Below, in pieces: positions 1 to 7,601 of a DNA stretch of 64,000 nt (position 1 is its first letter; each line of letters opens with the position of its first letter). Source of the stretch: Fusicatenibacter saccharivorans (lineage in GTDB: Bacteria > Bacillota > Clostridia > Lachnospirales > Lachnospiraceae); assembly GCF_027667425.1 (NCBI RefSeq), contig NZ_JAQEGR010000003.1, positions 1-64,000 of the forward strand. Reading direction: 5' to 3'. Below the pieces are notes generated by a model that saw only the letters and a list, made by a program, of their open reading frames with translations, was not told the origin of the DNA and searched no databases. A program made the translations under genes and the position numbers.

Positions 1-40
1 AAGCGGCCGGAAGCACGTGACTTTAGTCATGTGAGGTTCA
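1..40 (+). repeat. Right-end hairpin of a TnpB/IS200-IS605-type element, copy 1
   Basis: These 40 bases match 9059-9098 at 37 positions. They contain the inverted repeat CACGTGACT/AGTCATGTG (14-22 and 25-33) and end in GGTTCA. A subterminal hairpin followed by a short cleavage motif is the usual right end of IS200/IS605 elements, and there it also forms the 3' end of the guide-RNA scaffold. The second copy sits just behind a tnpB remnant, which supports the assignment. The body of this element would lie left of the window. Confidence 0.55.
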
Positions 41-225
41 CTAGCGGTAGAGAATTTCTATAAGGGATGTTGTTGCTTTTTCTTTGATTTAAATCGAATG
101 CATAAGAAAAATGTAAGAAAATTTTCACCAAACGTCATAGATTTTCAGAAGAATATATGGTAGTATAGGGCTAACAAAAAAAGTATGTGAAAAAAAATAA
201 CAAAGCGGAAAGGAGATGCAGGTGT

Positions 226-936
226 ATGAATAAAAAATTAGCAGGTATTTTTGCAATGTGTGCTCTGTTGCTGACTGGATGTCAGGGAGCGAAAGAGAGC
301 AGCAAGGAAATTACGCCGCCGGATACCGGATGGGGAAAAACAGTGGATGAAGTGCTTGCCGACTGGAATTTAGATCGGGATCAGGTGGAAATTTTCTCTG
401 AGACCGAAAGTGCAGCCGCGATCGCAGTAGATACAGAAGCCACTGTTTTCGGCGAGCAAACTTCCAGAGTCATGTTTCAGTTTATCAACCTCGATCAGAC
501 CGGAGCGACGGGAAAACCGGTATTGTGCGAAGTAGACATCACCTACCCGGATGATGCCGATATGGATACCGTGAAAAAAGAGATGGAAAAATCCTACGGA
601 AGTTCCAAAGACTCCATTACCCGCTATGAGCTGTACCAGTCGCTGGGCGACGATCAGCTCCCGGAATATACTTACAAAAAAGCAGATCAGCTTGCCGTCT
701 GGTCCGGCGAGAGCCTGAAAGATGCGATTCCTTCCGATAAGAGCACCGAATACGAAACTGCCTGGGAAGCATACCAGCCTGGCCTTACTGCCGACAACTG
801 GGAGAGCTACACTGAACAGACAAGCATGGCAACCGCCGTATGCGCATACGGCGCAGAAGCATTTCCAATGTTTGAAAAAAACGGTGTCAGCCTCGAAGCT
901 TATCCGGGACTGGTATATGAGCAGGTGAAAAAGTAA
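226..936 (+). CDS. Putative lipoprotein of unknown function
   Basis: This is a 236-residue protein. It starts with a short lysine-containing n-region and a hydrophobic segment ending in the lipobox LLTGC (cysteine near residue 19), so it is predicted to be lipidated and anchored outside the membrane. The start at 226 is chosen over the in-frame ATG at 187 because AAGGAG lies just before it and the signal peptide then begins normally. The mature part is acidic and soluble, with no domain I recognise. It stands alone and is followed by a hairpin element and a terminator. Confidence 0.75.
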   Translation: MNKKLAGIFAMCALLLTGCQGAKESSKEITPPDTGWGKTVDEVLADWNLDRDQVEIFSETESAAAIAVDTEATVFGEQTSRVMFQFINLDQTGATGKPVLCEVDITYPDDADMDTVKKEMEKSYGSSKDSITRYELYQSLGDDQLPEYTYKKADQLAVWSGESLKDAIPSDKSTEYETAWEAYQPGLTADNWESYTEQTSMATAVCAYGAEAFPMFEKNGVSLEAYPGLVYEQVKK

Positions 937-937
937 T

Positions 938-1094
938 ATGAAATGTAACTATTCAGAGCCATGCGAAATGGAAGAAAATCGTGAATCATGCTTGCATGAA
1001 TGAACGGTTTTCTGGAATTTCATATGGCGAGAAGCAACATCGAGATGCAGCGCAAGCGGAATCGAGATGGGGTTCTGAATAGTTACTATGAAAT
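938..1094. repeat. MITE-like palindromic element
   Basis: The ends are near-perfect inverted repeats: TAACTATTCAGAGCC at 946-960 faces GGTTCTGAATAGTTA at 1071-1085, and pairing extends outward through ATGAAAT. The centre carries further imperfect inverted repeats (ATGC/GCAT around 992-1002; GGAAGAAAATCGT against ACGGTTTTCTGG). It has no coding capacity. The form suggests a small non-autonomous repeat or a structured 3' untranslated region. Confidence 0.5.
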
Positions 1095-1106
1095 AAGAAA
1101 GTCATA

Positions 1107-1132
1107 AACTCCCGGCAGTGCCGGGAGTTTTT
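1107..1132 (+). terminator. Rho-independent terminator
   Basis: ACTCCCGGC and GCCGGGAGT form a perfect GC-rich stem with a three-base loop, followed by TTTTT. It ends transcription from the upstream lipoprotein gene. Confidence 0.85.
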
Positions 1133-1424
1133 CCGTGCATAGGGAGAAGGAAAAGAGTGTGTCCCGGAAAAATTTATGATATACTGAAAAGAGAAAATTC
1201 AACTTTTGGAAGGTTCCCGGAATGTCTGTTTTGGAAGAGAGGTGATTCGCCCGTGTATTTTAAACCTGAAAGAGGAGAATCAGGAAAAACTGAAAAGCGG
1301 AGAGGCAACACAAAGAAGGGTTACGATTCCATAGAAAAATAGAGAAAAGCGTGCCTGGAGAACAGACACGCTTTTTAACGTCATGCAGAATGAAAAAGTC
1401 TGATGAATATTTGGAAGTACGATT
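1133..1424. other. Gene-free stretch with a terminator near coaX
   Basis: No convincing gene is seen; the 74-codon frame at 1118-1342 begins inside a terminator. A TATACT box at 1180-1185 with a poor -35 could start a short transcript. A stem AAAAGCGTG/CACGCTTTT at 1345-1375 followed by T residues would end it, and the same stem can terminate coaX from the other strand. Confidence 0.4.
1345..1376 (-). terminator. Probable terminator of coaX, usable on both strands
   Basis: AAAAGCGTG (1345-1353) pairs with CACGCTTTT (1367-1375). T runs occur on both strands. It lies about 50 bases past the coaX stop codon. Confidence 0.65.
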
Positions 1425-2210
1425 TTAATTTGCACAATTCCGCTCACACAGGAACGCCAGCCCTTTCAGCAGAAGGTTCGGGTCATAGATATGAGGATGT
1501 AAAACGAGCGGTTCGACGAAGCGTGCCGCGCCGCCGGTGAGGATGAGGGTGGCGGGGGAGCCGAGTTCGGCTTCGATGCGCTGGACCATTCCGTCGAGCA
1601 TCGCGGCCATGCCGACGATGGTGCCGGAGAGAATGCATTCTTCGGTGTTTCTGCCAATGATGCGTTTCGGGATCTGGAGGTCGAGCCGCGGGAGCTGGGC
1701 GGTCCGCTCGGAGAGGGCGCCAAGTCCCATATCGAGTCCCGGTGCGATGGCGCCGCCGCAGAAGACGCTGTTTTCCCGGATGACATTGAAGGTCGTCGCT
1801 GTTCCAAGATCCACGGTGATGACCGGCAGCGGATAATGTGCGGCGGCCCAGGCTGCATCAACGAGGCGGTCGCGGCCTACTTTTTCCGGTTCCGGGATGG
1901 AAAATGTCATGCCGAGATCACTTTCGGATGTGACGAGCAGCGGTTCTGTGCCGAACAGATTACGGACACATTCCTGCAGAAGCGTCAGAACCGACGGAAC
2001 AACGCTGGAAATGATGACGCCCCGAAAGTCGGACGGGGAAAGATTCTTGTCTTCAAAAAGCTGCTCGATCGCAGATTCATACTGGCTGGCAGACCAGGTG
2101 TGGTTGATGTCAATCCGGGCTGTGAATTCGAGGGAATACGCTTGCTGCGGTGCGATCCGGACGCCGCCGAGCGTAACGGTTGTGTTCCCGATATCAATGG
2201 CTAAAATCAT
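1425..2210 (-). CDS. coaX: Type III pantothenate kinase CoaX
   Basis: CoaX phosphorylates pantothenate, the first step of coenzyme A synthesis, in the cytoplasm. The 261-residue length is normal for the family. The N-terminal phosphate-binding motif MILAIDIGNTTV is present, as are the ASKHA-fold motifs DLGTATTFNVI and GGAIAPGLDMG and the late TGGAARF loop. It is divergent from coaBC, which catalyses later steps of the same pathway. Its minus-strand promoter (TTGCCA at 2281-2286, TATAAT at 2258-2263) lies back to back with the coaBC promoter, so the two CoA genes share one control region. Confidence 0.95.
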   Translation of the reverse strand: MILAIDIGNTTVTLGGVRIAPQQAYSLEFTARIDINHTWSASQYESAIEQLFEDKNLSPSDFRGVIISSVVPSVLTLLQECVRNLFGTEPLLVTSESDLGMTFSIPEPEKVGRDRLVDAAWAAAHYPLPVITVDLGTATTFNVIRENSVFCGGAIAPGLDMGLGALSERTAQLPRLDLQIPKRIIGRNTEECILSGTIVGMAAMLDGMVQRIEAELGSPATLILTGGAARFVEPLVLHPHIYDPNLLLKGLAFLCERNCAN

Positions 2211-2257
2211 AAAAATACCTCGCGATTATTTTAAAAGTAGAGCTCTTTTGTACTTTT

Positions 2258-2286
2258 ATTATAAAGCCTTTTTGCATCAATGGCAA
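2258..2286 (-). promoter_or_regulatory. coaX promoter
   Basis: On the minus strand TTGCCA (2281-2286) is followed after 17 bases by a perfect TATAAT (2258-2263). Transcription would start near 2251. Confidence 0.75.
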
Positions 2287-2296
2287 ACAGGATTGG

Positions 2297-2325
2297 TTGT
2301 AATCTGTTTTTCTGTCTGCTATACT
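2297..2325 (+). promoter_or_regulatory. coaBC promoter
   Basis: TTGTAA (2297-2302), a 17-base spacer and TATACT (2320-2325) precede coaBC. The -35 box is only 10 bases from that of the divergent coaX promoter. Confidence 0.65.
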
Positions 2326-2376
2326 TAAAACTATCATAGGAAAAAAGCTGCTTCGAGGCAGCAGAACGGAGTTACA

Positions 2377-3573
2377 ATGGAAAATCTTGACGGAAAATGT
2401 GTTGTACTTGGTGTGACAGGCGGAATTGCCGCCTATAAAATGGCAAATGTGGCGAGCGGTCTTCGGAAAGCCGGAGCAGACGTGCATGTCATCATGACCG
2501 AAAACGCGACGCAGTTCATCACCCCGCTGACGTTCGAGACGCTGACCAACAACCGCTGCGTGGTCGATACGTTTGCGCGTGATTTTAAATATGAGGTGAC
2601 GCATATTTCGCTGGCAAAAGCGGCGGATCTGATTATGATTGCCCCGGCTACCGCCAATGTGATTGCAAAAATGGCACACGGCATTGCAGATGATATGCTG
2701 ACAACGGTGGTGCTCGCAGCGAAGTGCAAAAAGCTGGTCTCTCCGGCGATGAATACGGCGATGCTGGAAAATCCGATTACGCAGGATAATCTGGCGACGC
2801 TGAAAAAATACGGTTTCGGCATCATCGAGCCGACCGTGGGAATGCTGGCGTGCAAGGACGTCGGAAAAGGAAAACTGCCGGACCCGGAGGTGCTGCTCGA
2901 TTATATCGCGATGGAGCTTGCCCGCGAAAAGACGCTCGCTGGTGTGCGTGTCACCGTGACTGCAGGCCCGACGCAGGAATCCCTCGATCCGGTGCGGTAT
3001 CTGACGAACCATAGCAGCGGCCGCATGGGATACGCGATTGCGCGGGAGGCGATGCTCCGCGGCGCGCAGGTAACGCTGATTTCCGGCCCGGTTTCATTAG
3101 CCCCGGTTCTAGGCGTTGCGATGCGACCGGTGACGACGGCGAAGGACATGCTGGAGGCGGTGCGGGAGACATTGCCGGAGACGGATATTCTGATTAAGGC
3201 GGCCGCGGTTGCTGATTACCGGCCTGTGACGGTGGCGGATCAGAAAATCAAAAAGAAGGACGGTGACATGAGCATTCCGCTGGAGCGCACCGACGATATT
3301 CTGGGATGGGTGGAAAAGAACCGTCATCCGGGGTTGTTTGTATGCGGTTTCTCGATGGAAACCGAGAACATGGTGGAAAACTCGCGTGCAAAGCTGGAGA
3401 AGAAGCATCTGGACATGATCGCGGCAAACAATTTGAAGACAGAGGGTGCCGGCTTCGGTGTGGCGACGAATGTGGTGACGCTGATCACGAAGGACGGCAT
3501 CAAGGAGCTTCCGCTCATGGGAAAAGACGAAGTGGCGGGCTGCCTGTTGGATGAGATTGCGGCGCGGCGGTGA
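2377..3573 (+). CDS. coaBC: Bifunctional phosphopantothenoylcysteine decarboxylase / phosphopantothenate-cysteine ligase
   Basis: CoaBC joins cysteine to 4'-phosphopantothenate and decarboxylates the product to phosphopantetheine. The 398-residue protein has the flavoprotein CoaC domain first (about 1-180: GVTGGIAAYK, the THISLAKAAD histidine, SPAMNTAML, and the catalytic-cysteine loop LACKDVGKGKLPDP). The CoaB domain follows (about 190-398: TAGPTQESLDPVRYLTNHSSG, then AAAVADYRP and KIKK). The usual ACGD of the cysteine loop reads ACKD here. The start is fixed by CGGAG at 2367-2371. It is divergent from coaX. Confidence 0.96.
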   Translation: MENLDGKCVVLGVTGGIAAYKMANVASGLRKAGADVHVIMTENATQFITPLTFETLTNNRCVVDTFARDFKYEVTHISLAKAADLIMIAPATANVIAKMAHGIADDMLTTVVLAAKCKKLVSPAMNTAMLENPITQDNLATLKKYGFGIIEPTVGMLACKDVGKGKLPDPEVLLDYIAMELAREKTLAGVRVTVTAGPTQESLDPVRYLTNHSSGRMGYAIAREAMLRGAQVTLISGPVSLAPVLGVAMRPVTTAKDMLEAVRETLPETDILIKAAAVADYRPVTVADQKIKKKDGDMSIPLERTDDILGWVEKNRHPGLFVCGFSMETENMVENSRAKLEKKHLDMIAANNLKTEGAGFGVATNVVTLITKDGIKELPLMGKDEVAGCLLDEIAARR

Positions 3574-3607
3574 TCATGTTGAAGTGTGACTTTTTTTCGT
3601 TTCCTGG

Positions 3608-3637
3608 TTGACGAGGGAAAAATGAATGCGTTATAAT
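3608..3637 (+). promoter_or_regulatory. Sigma-A promoter upstream of the tatD leader
   Basis: TTGACG (3608-3613) and a perfect TATAAT (3632-3637) are 18 bases apart. A transcript from here would pass through the terminator-like hairpin at 3702-3760 before reaching tatD. Confidence 0.7.
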
Positions 3638-3701
3638 AAGCACAGGCGCAGCGGCGCACTTTACTTTTACGAAAACAACGAACGATAGGATGGATAAACG
3701 T

Positions 3702-3760
3702 GGAAACGGAAACAGGGGAAGGCTATGCAGAGCTTTCTTCCGTTTCTGTTTCGTTTTTTT
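3702..3760 (+). terminator. Terminator or attenuator before tatD
   Basis: GAAACGGAAACAGGGGAAG (from 3702) pairs imperfectly with CTTTCTTCCGTTTCTGTTTC (ending 3752), and seven T residues follow. It could end coaBC transcripts. Because it also lies downstream of a good promoter and directly before the tatD ribosome site, it could act as an attenuator. Confidence 0.6.
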
Positions 3761-3776
3761 AAGGAGAAATTCGGAT

Positions 3777-4547
3777 ATGATATTTGAAACACATGCACAT
3801 TATGACGATGAGAAATTTGATGAAGACCGCGCAGAGCTGCTTTCCTCGATGCAGGAAAACGGGATCGGGCGTATCATCAATGTCTCGGCAAATCTGGAAT
3901 CACTGGAAAATACAAGAAAACTGATGGAAGCGTATCCGTTCATCTACGGCGCGTTCGGTCTTCATCCGGATGAGGTGGGCGACTTGAACGAGGATGTGAT
4001 GGAGCGGATGCGGGGACTCTGCCGTCTGGAAAAGGCGGTTGCGGTCGGAGAGATTGGCCTTGATTACTACTGGGACAAGGAAAATCACGAAAAACAGCAG
4101 TATTGGTTCCGCCGTCAGATTGCGCTTGCGCGCGAGGAGAAACTTCCGATGATCATCCACAGCAGGGAAGCGGCAGCTGATACGCTCCGTGTCATGAAAG
4201 AGGAAAAATCGGAGGAGATCGGCGGCGTAATTCATTGTTTTTCCTACTCCGCAGAAATGGCGGAGGAATACCTGAAAATGGGATTTTATCTTGGCATTGG
4301 CGGTGTGGTGACGTTCAAGAATGCGAAGAAGATCAAAGAAGTGGTTCAGATGGCTCCGATGGAGCGTATTCTGCTGGAAACAGACAGTCCGTATCTGGCA
4401 CCGGTTCCGTACCGGGGAAAAAGAAATTCTTCTCTGTATCTGCCGTACGTTGTGCGGGAAATTGCAGAGATCAAGGGAATTTCCGAAGAAGAAGTCATTG
4501 AGATGACAGAAAAAAATGCGGTCAGACTGTTTCAAACAGAGGAATAG
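3777..4547 (+). CDS. tatD: TatD-family metal-dependent hydrolase
   Basis: TatD-family enzymes are TIM-barrel metal-dependent DNases found in nearly all bacteria. This 256-residue protein has the metal ligands in order: ETHAHYDD (HxH) at the start, VGEIGLDYYW (glutamate), MIIHSREA (histidine), GVIHCFSY (histidine) and LETDSPYL (aspartate). An in-frame ATG at 3690 exists, but AAGGAG immediately upstream of 3777 and the conserved start of the barrel fix the true start. The 29-residue extension would be read through a terminator stem. Confidence 0.93.
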   Translation: MIFETHAHYDDEKFDEDRAELLSSMQENGIGRIINVSANLESLENTRKLMEAYPFIYGAFGLHPDEVGDLNEDVMERMRGLCRLEKAVAVGEIGLDYYWDKENHEKQQYWFRRQIALAREEKLPMIIHSREAAADTLRVMKEEKSEEIGGVIHCFSYSAEMAEEYLKMGFYLGIGGVVTFKNAKKIKEVVQMAPMERILLETDSPYLAPVPYRGKRNSSLYLPYVVREIAEIKGISEEEVIEMTEKNAVRLFQTEE

Positions 4548-4635
4548 GGAGCGATACCATGGGTGTTTCTTCTATTTATGTATTTGTTCGGAACAGGTTT
4601 GTCTGACCGTACAAATTGAATAGGAGAAAGCGAAA

Positions 4636-6639
4636 ATGGTTGATAAAACAATGATGGGCGACAAATGCGCCGAGCTGGTGCGCGCCGCGATGATCGGTGC
4701 GCTCGCAGTGACACTGGGAAACCCGACAGCCGTTTATGCAGCAGAAGAGGAAACGGCCGATCCGGGACAGATTGGAATTGAGATTGCAGGGGAAGCAGCC
4801 GTTGGGGCTGCTTCTTTTTGCGTGGAGGAAGATGCGGCGGAGGAGGCACCTGCGGAAGCGGAAGAGGTGACAGAACCGGAAGGTACGCAGAATGATGAGA
4901 TGGAAGAGGAAAGTGGATCCGAGGGAAAAGAAGATGAGACAGTCCCGGAGGAACCGGAACCGCAGGAGCCTGATGGCGGAGAGAATGCAGGAATGACGGA
5001 ACCGGGAAAAACGGGCGAGACAGAGCCAGAGGGGCCGGAAAATGCAGAACCGGGAGAGGCAGGCGAGACAGAGCCAGAGGAGCCGGAAAATCCAGAACCG
5101 GGAGATCAGGGAGACATGCCGGAAACACCGGGAAACAGCGAAATGGATGGACCGTGGCCGGGCGAAGGGGAAGATATTTCCAACGATCCATGGCCGGGGC
5201 AGGAAGAAATCGGCGGCGGAGATGGGGAGCAGATGGAACCGCCGGAGGAAGAAAACGGATCTGCAGGAAGTGATGATGCAACTGGTGGGGACAAGACGGC
5301 AGAAGTCTCTTCGGATTCTGACTTATCACAGTCTGCGGAACCGCCAGCCGCCGAGGCTGAACCCGTCTTTTCGGCAGAGCAGGAAGCTGAGCGCACGCGG
5401 GAAAGCTACAGTGAGTGGCAGGCGGCAGAAGCTGAAAAAGTCACGATTTCCCGTATGCCGTGGCTGTTTCATACGGTTGAAAAAACATATGCTATCGCCG
5501 ATGTGAATTCCTGGCTTCACGTCCGCGAAGGAAAAGGCACAAATCAGAAAATCGTCGGAATCCTGCCGAAGGGAAGCCTCTGTTATATTTTAGCGGATGC
5601 GGATTCTGACTGGGTTTATGTGGAATCCGGCGATGTCCGTGGATTTGTCTGCGCGCGGTATCTCCTGCGCGGAGAAGAGGCTGAAAAAGAGGTAAACCGT
5701 TGGCAGGAGGAAAGTTTTCCCATGGCGGAAATGTGGGTGAAGCCATGGAATAATAAGGCGTACACCTATACATATGCAACGACGAGAACACTTCTTTCTT
5801 CTGACGAAGCGCGCGGCGAGGTCCTGCAGTACGCGAAAAAATTCCTGGGAAATCCGTACGTCTGGGGCGGGACGAGTCTTACAAACGGCTGCGACTGTTC
5901 CGGCTTTGCCCAGCAGATTTTTGCTAATTTCGGGTATACCCTTCCGAGAACCTCACGCCAGCAGGCGAAAGCTGGAACACGCATTCCGGTGCAGGAGGCA
6001 AAGCCTGGTGATCTGCTGTTTTACCAGCGGGAGAGCGGGTTTATTTACCATGTCATGATTTATCTCGGTGATGGAAAAGTAATCCACGCTGGAAGCGAGG
6101 CGACGGGGATTCTGATTTCAGATTTTAACTATGAGAAATCGACAGAATTTGCTGTGCGGGTGATTTCGAAGGAAATGCGTGAGAGCAAAATAGAAACGGG
6201 AGATGTGGATAATGGGAGAAAAGAAGGAAACTCTGTGGATAACCAGACAACAGAAAACGGGAATGGTGGAAAACAGAAGGCGGGAGCAGAAAATGTGCAG
6301 AATACAAGTGCAGAAAACAGTACCGCAGGTGATCGGTTGGAAAGCGCTTCGGGAAAATATCTCGGCAATTTTAAACTGACCGCTTACTGCAACTGCGCCG
6401 TCTGCTGTGGCCGCTGGGCGAGTGGCCCGACCGCATCCGGAAAAATGCCGGTGCAGGGCCGGACCATTGCAACCGGCGTTCTGCCGTTTGGAACGAAGCT
6501 GAATATCGGCGGAAAAATTTATACGGTCGAGGACCGCGGCACGCCGTACGGCCACATTGATATCTATATGGAACGCCATGCAGACGCAGAGGAGTTCGGC
6601 GTGCGCTACGCGGATGTATATCAGTCAGAAGAAATCTGA
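4636..6639 (+). CDS. Secreted NlpC/P60 peptidase with SH3 and C-terminal 3D domain
   Basis: This 667-residue exported cell-wall enzyme starts with a signal peptide (about 1-36, cleavage near AVYA/AEE). A Glu/Pro/Gly-rich low-complexity stalk of about 200 residues with repeated ETEPE units follows. Next come an SH3 domain (about 285-345), an NlpC/P60 cysteine peptidase (about 390-510) and a 3D domain of the MltA/YocH barrel type (about 580-665). The peptidase triad is visible as DCSGF (Cys421), YHVMIYLG and IHAGS. The three aspartates of the 3D domain sit in VEDRG, HIDIY and the ADAEEFG region. Pairing an endopeptidase with a lytic-transglycosylase-like domain suggests it cuts both peptide and glycan of peptidoglycan, which is inference. 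AGGAG precedes the start. Confidence 0.9.
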   Translation: MVDKTMMGDKCAELVRAAMIGALAVTLGNPTAVYAAEEETADPGQIGIEIAGEAAVGAASFCVEEDAAEEAPAEAEEVTEPEGTQNDEMEEESGSEGKEDETVPEEPEPQEPDGGENAGMTEPGKTGETEPEGPENAEPGEAGETEPEEPENPEPGDQGDMPETPGNSEMDGPWPGEGEDISNDPWPGQEEIGGGDGEQMEPPEEENGSAGSDDATGGDKTAEVSSDSDLSQSAEPPAAEAEPVFSAEQEAERTRESYSEWQAAEAEKVTISRMPWLFHTVEKTYAIADVNSWLHVREGKGTNQKIVGILPKGSLCYILADADSDWVYVESGDVRGFVCARYLLRGEEAEKEVNRWQEESFPMAEMWVKPWNNKAYTYTYATTRTLLSSDEARGEVLQYAKKFLGNPYVWGGTSLTNGCDCSGFAQQIFANFGYTLPRTSRQQAKAGTRIPVQEAKPGDLLFYQRESGFIYHVMIYLGDGKVIHAGSEATGILISDFNYEKSTEFAVRVISKEMRESKIETGDVDNGRKEGNSVDNQTTENGNGGKQKAGAENVQNTSAENSTAGDRLESASGKYLGNFKLTAYCNCAVCCGRWASGPTASGKMPVQGRTIATGVLPFGTKLNIGGKIYTVEDRGTPYGHIDIYMERHADAEEFGVRYADVYQSEEI

Positions 6640-7469
6640 TAAAATTTGCCGATCACGGCGGCATGTGCATCCGTGCCGTGGCCGATATACGGAGTCCTTG
6701 CAATCGGGAGATCCGGTCCGGCCGCCTGGCGGACAAGCTGCGGCATATCCGGCGTCAGCTGGTCGCGTTCCATCTGGGAAAATGTTCCGAGGAGAATACC
6801 ATTGATCTGTTCAAAGGCATGCATCATTTTCAGCTGGGACAGAAACGTAACCATCTGCGGAACGCCGCCGCCCATGGCTTCGAGGAGCAGGATTTTTCCG
6901 CGGAAATCCGGCTGAAAATCCGTTCCGGCGAGCTTCAGAAAACAGCGGATATTTCCGCCGATCATCACACCTTCCATGTGATCGCCCTGCAGAAATGTGC
7001 AAGGGAGGTCGAAGAGGCTGGGAGACTGCCCGGAAAAAGCGTTTTGGAACAGAGTGATCTGTTCGGCGCTGTGGTCGTACAGCAGATTTCGAACCTGATA
7101 CAGCATCGACTCATTTCCAGTCGCAGTCGTGACAGCATTGACAATCGTCGTGAGATCACTGTATCCCCAGAAGCGCTTGCCGGAGGCGGCGATGACAGAA
7201 AAATCCAGATACGGTAGAACTTCATTTGCCATATCGCCGCCGGAAACATCAAAAATATCTGTGATTTCTGGGTCACAGTAAAGGTTCATCAACGCATCCG
7301 CCCGCTCCGCGCCCGTGCCGGAAAAGCCGGAACCGTTGTCGTAGAGGCAGGGGCTTAAAACAGGATCGAAGCCCAGCTCCCGCAGAATCTGACAGAGACG
7401 CGCCAGATCGGCGGAAAAGGAAGGATGCATGGGGTTGGAGCAGGCGGTAATACCAATTTTATGAGACAT
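6621..7469 (-). CDS. S66-family (LD-carboxypeptidase / MccF-like) serine peptidase
   Basis: S66 enzymes cut LD bonds in murein tetrapeptides or inactivate microcin-C-like compounds. The 282-residue protein has the family pattern: VSGGDMANEVLPYLDF, the nucleophile serine in GYSDLT, the glutamate in LLLEAMGGG and the histidine in YIGHGTDAHA. The start at 7469 is chosen because AAAGGAA lies 8 bases upstream and MSHKIGITACS is the normal start of the fold; 43 extra upstream in-frame codons look non-coding. It overlaps the 3' end of the converging NlpC/P60 gene by 19 bases. Without a substrate clue, recycling and resistance roles cannot be separated. Confidence 0.88.
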   Translation of the reverse strand: MSHKIGITACSNPMHPSFSADLARLCQILRELGFDPVLSPCLYDNGSGFSGTGAERADALMNLYCDPEITDIFDVSGGDMANEVLPYLDFSVIAASGKRFWGYSDLTTIVNAVTTATGNESMLYQVRNLLYDHSAEQITLFQNAFSGQSPSLFDLPCTFLQGDHMEGVMIGGNIRCFLKLAGTDFQPDFRGKILLLEAMGGGVPQMVTFLSQLKMMHAFEQINGILLGTFSQMERDQLTPDMPQLVRQAAGPDLPIARTPYIGHGTDAHAAVIGKFYQISSD

Positions 7470-7601
7470 AAAGATTCCTTTCTCGGAGTAAAACAAGGAA
7501 AAATCTGCATTTTCGTGGCACACCGGTACAGCTTTTTCTTTGAATTTGCAAAGCAGATTTAGAGATCGCCGGTGTTTGCAGAATGCCGTTTTGGACAAAA
7601 A

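Noticed and set aside
1118..1342. 74-codon frame after the first terminator
   Set aside because: Starts inside a terminator stem, lacks a ribosome site and has no protein-like pattern.
3725..3763. 12-codon Phe-rich leader peptide before tatD
   Set aside because: Six of the codons are Phe only because they lie in the T-rich right arm and tail of the terminator; in true attenuators the peptide precedes the terminator. Kept as part of a finding but not as a gene.
4532..5329. 265-codon Pro-rich minus-strand frame
   Set aside because: Shadow of the Glu/Pro/Gly stalk of the NlpC/P60 gene.
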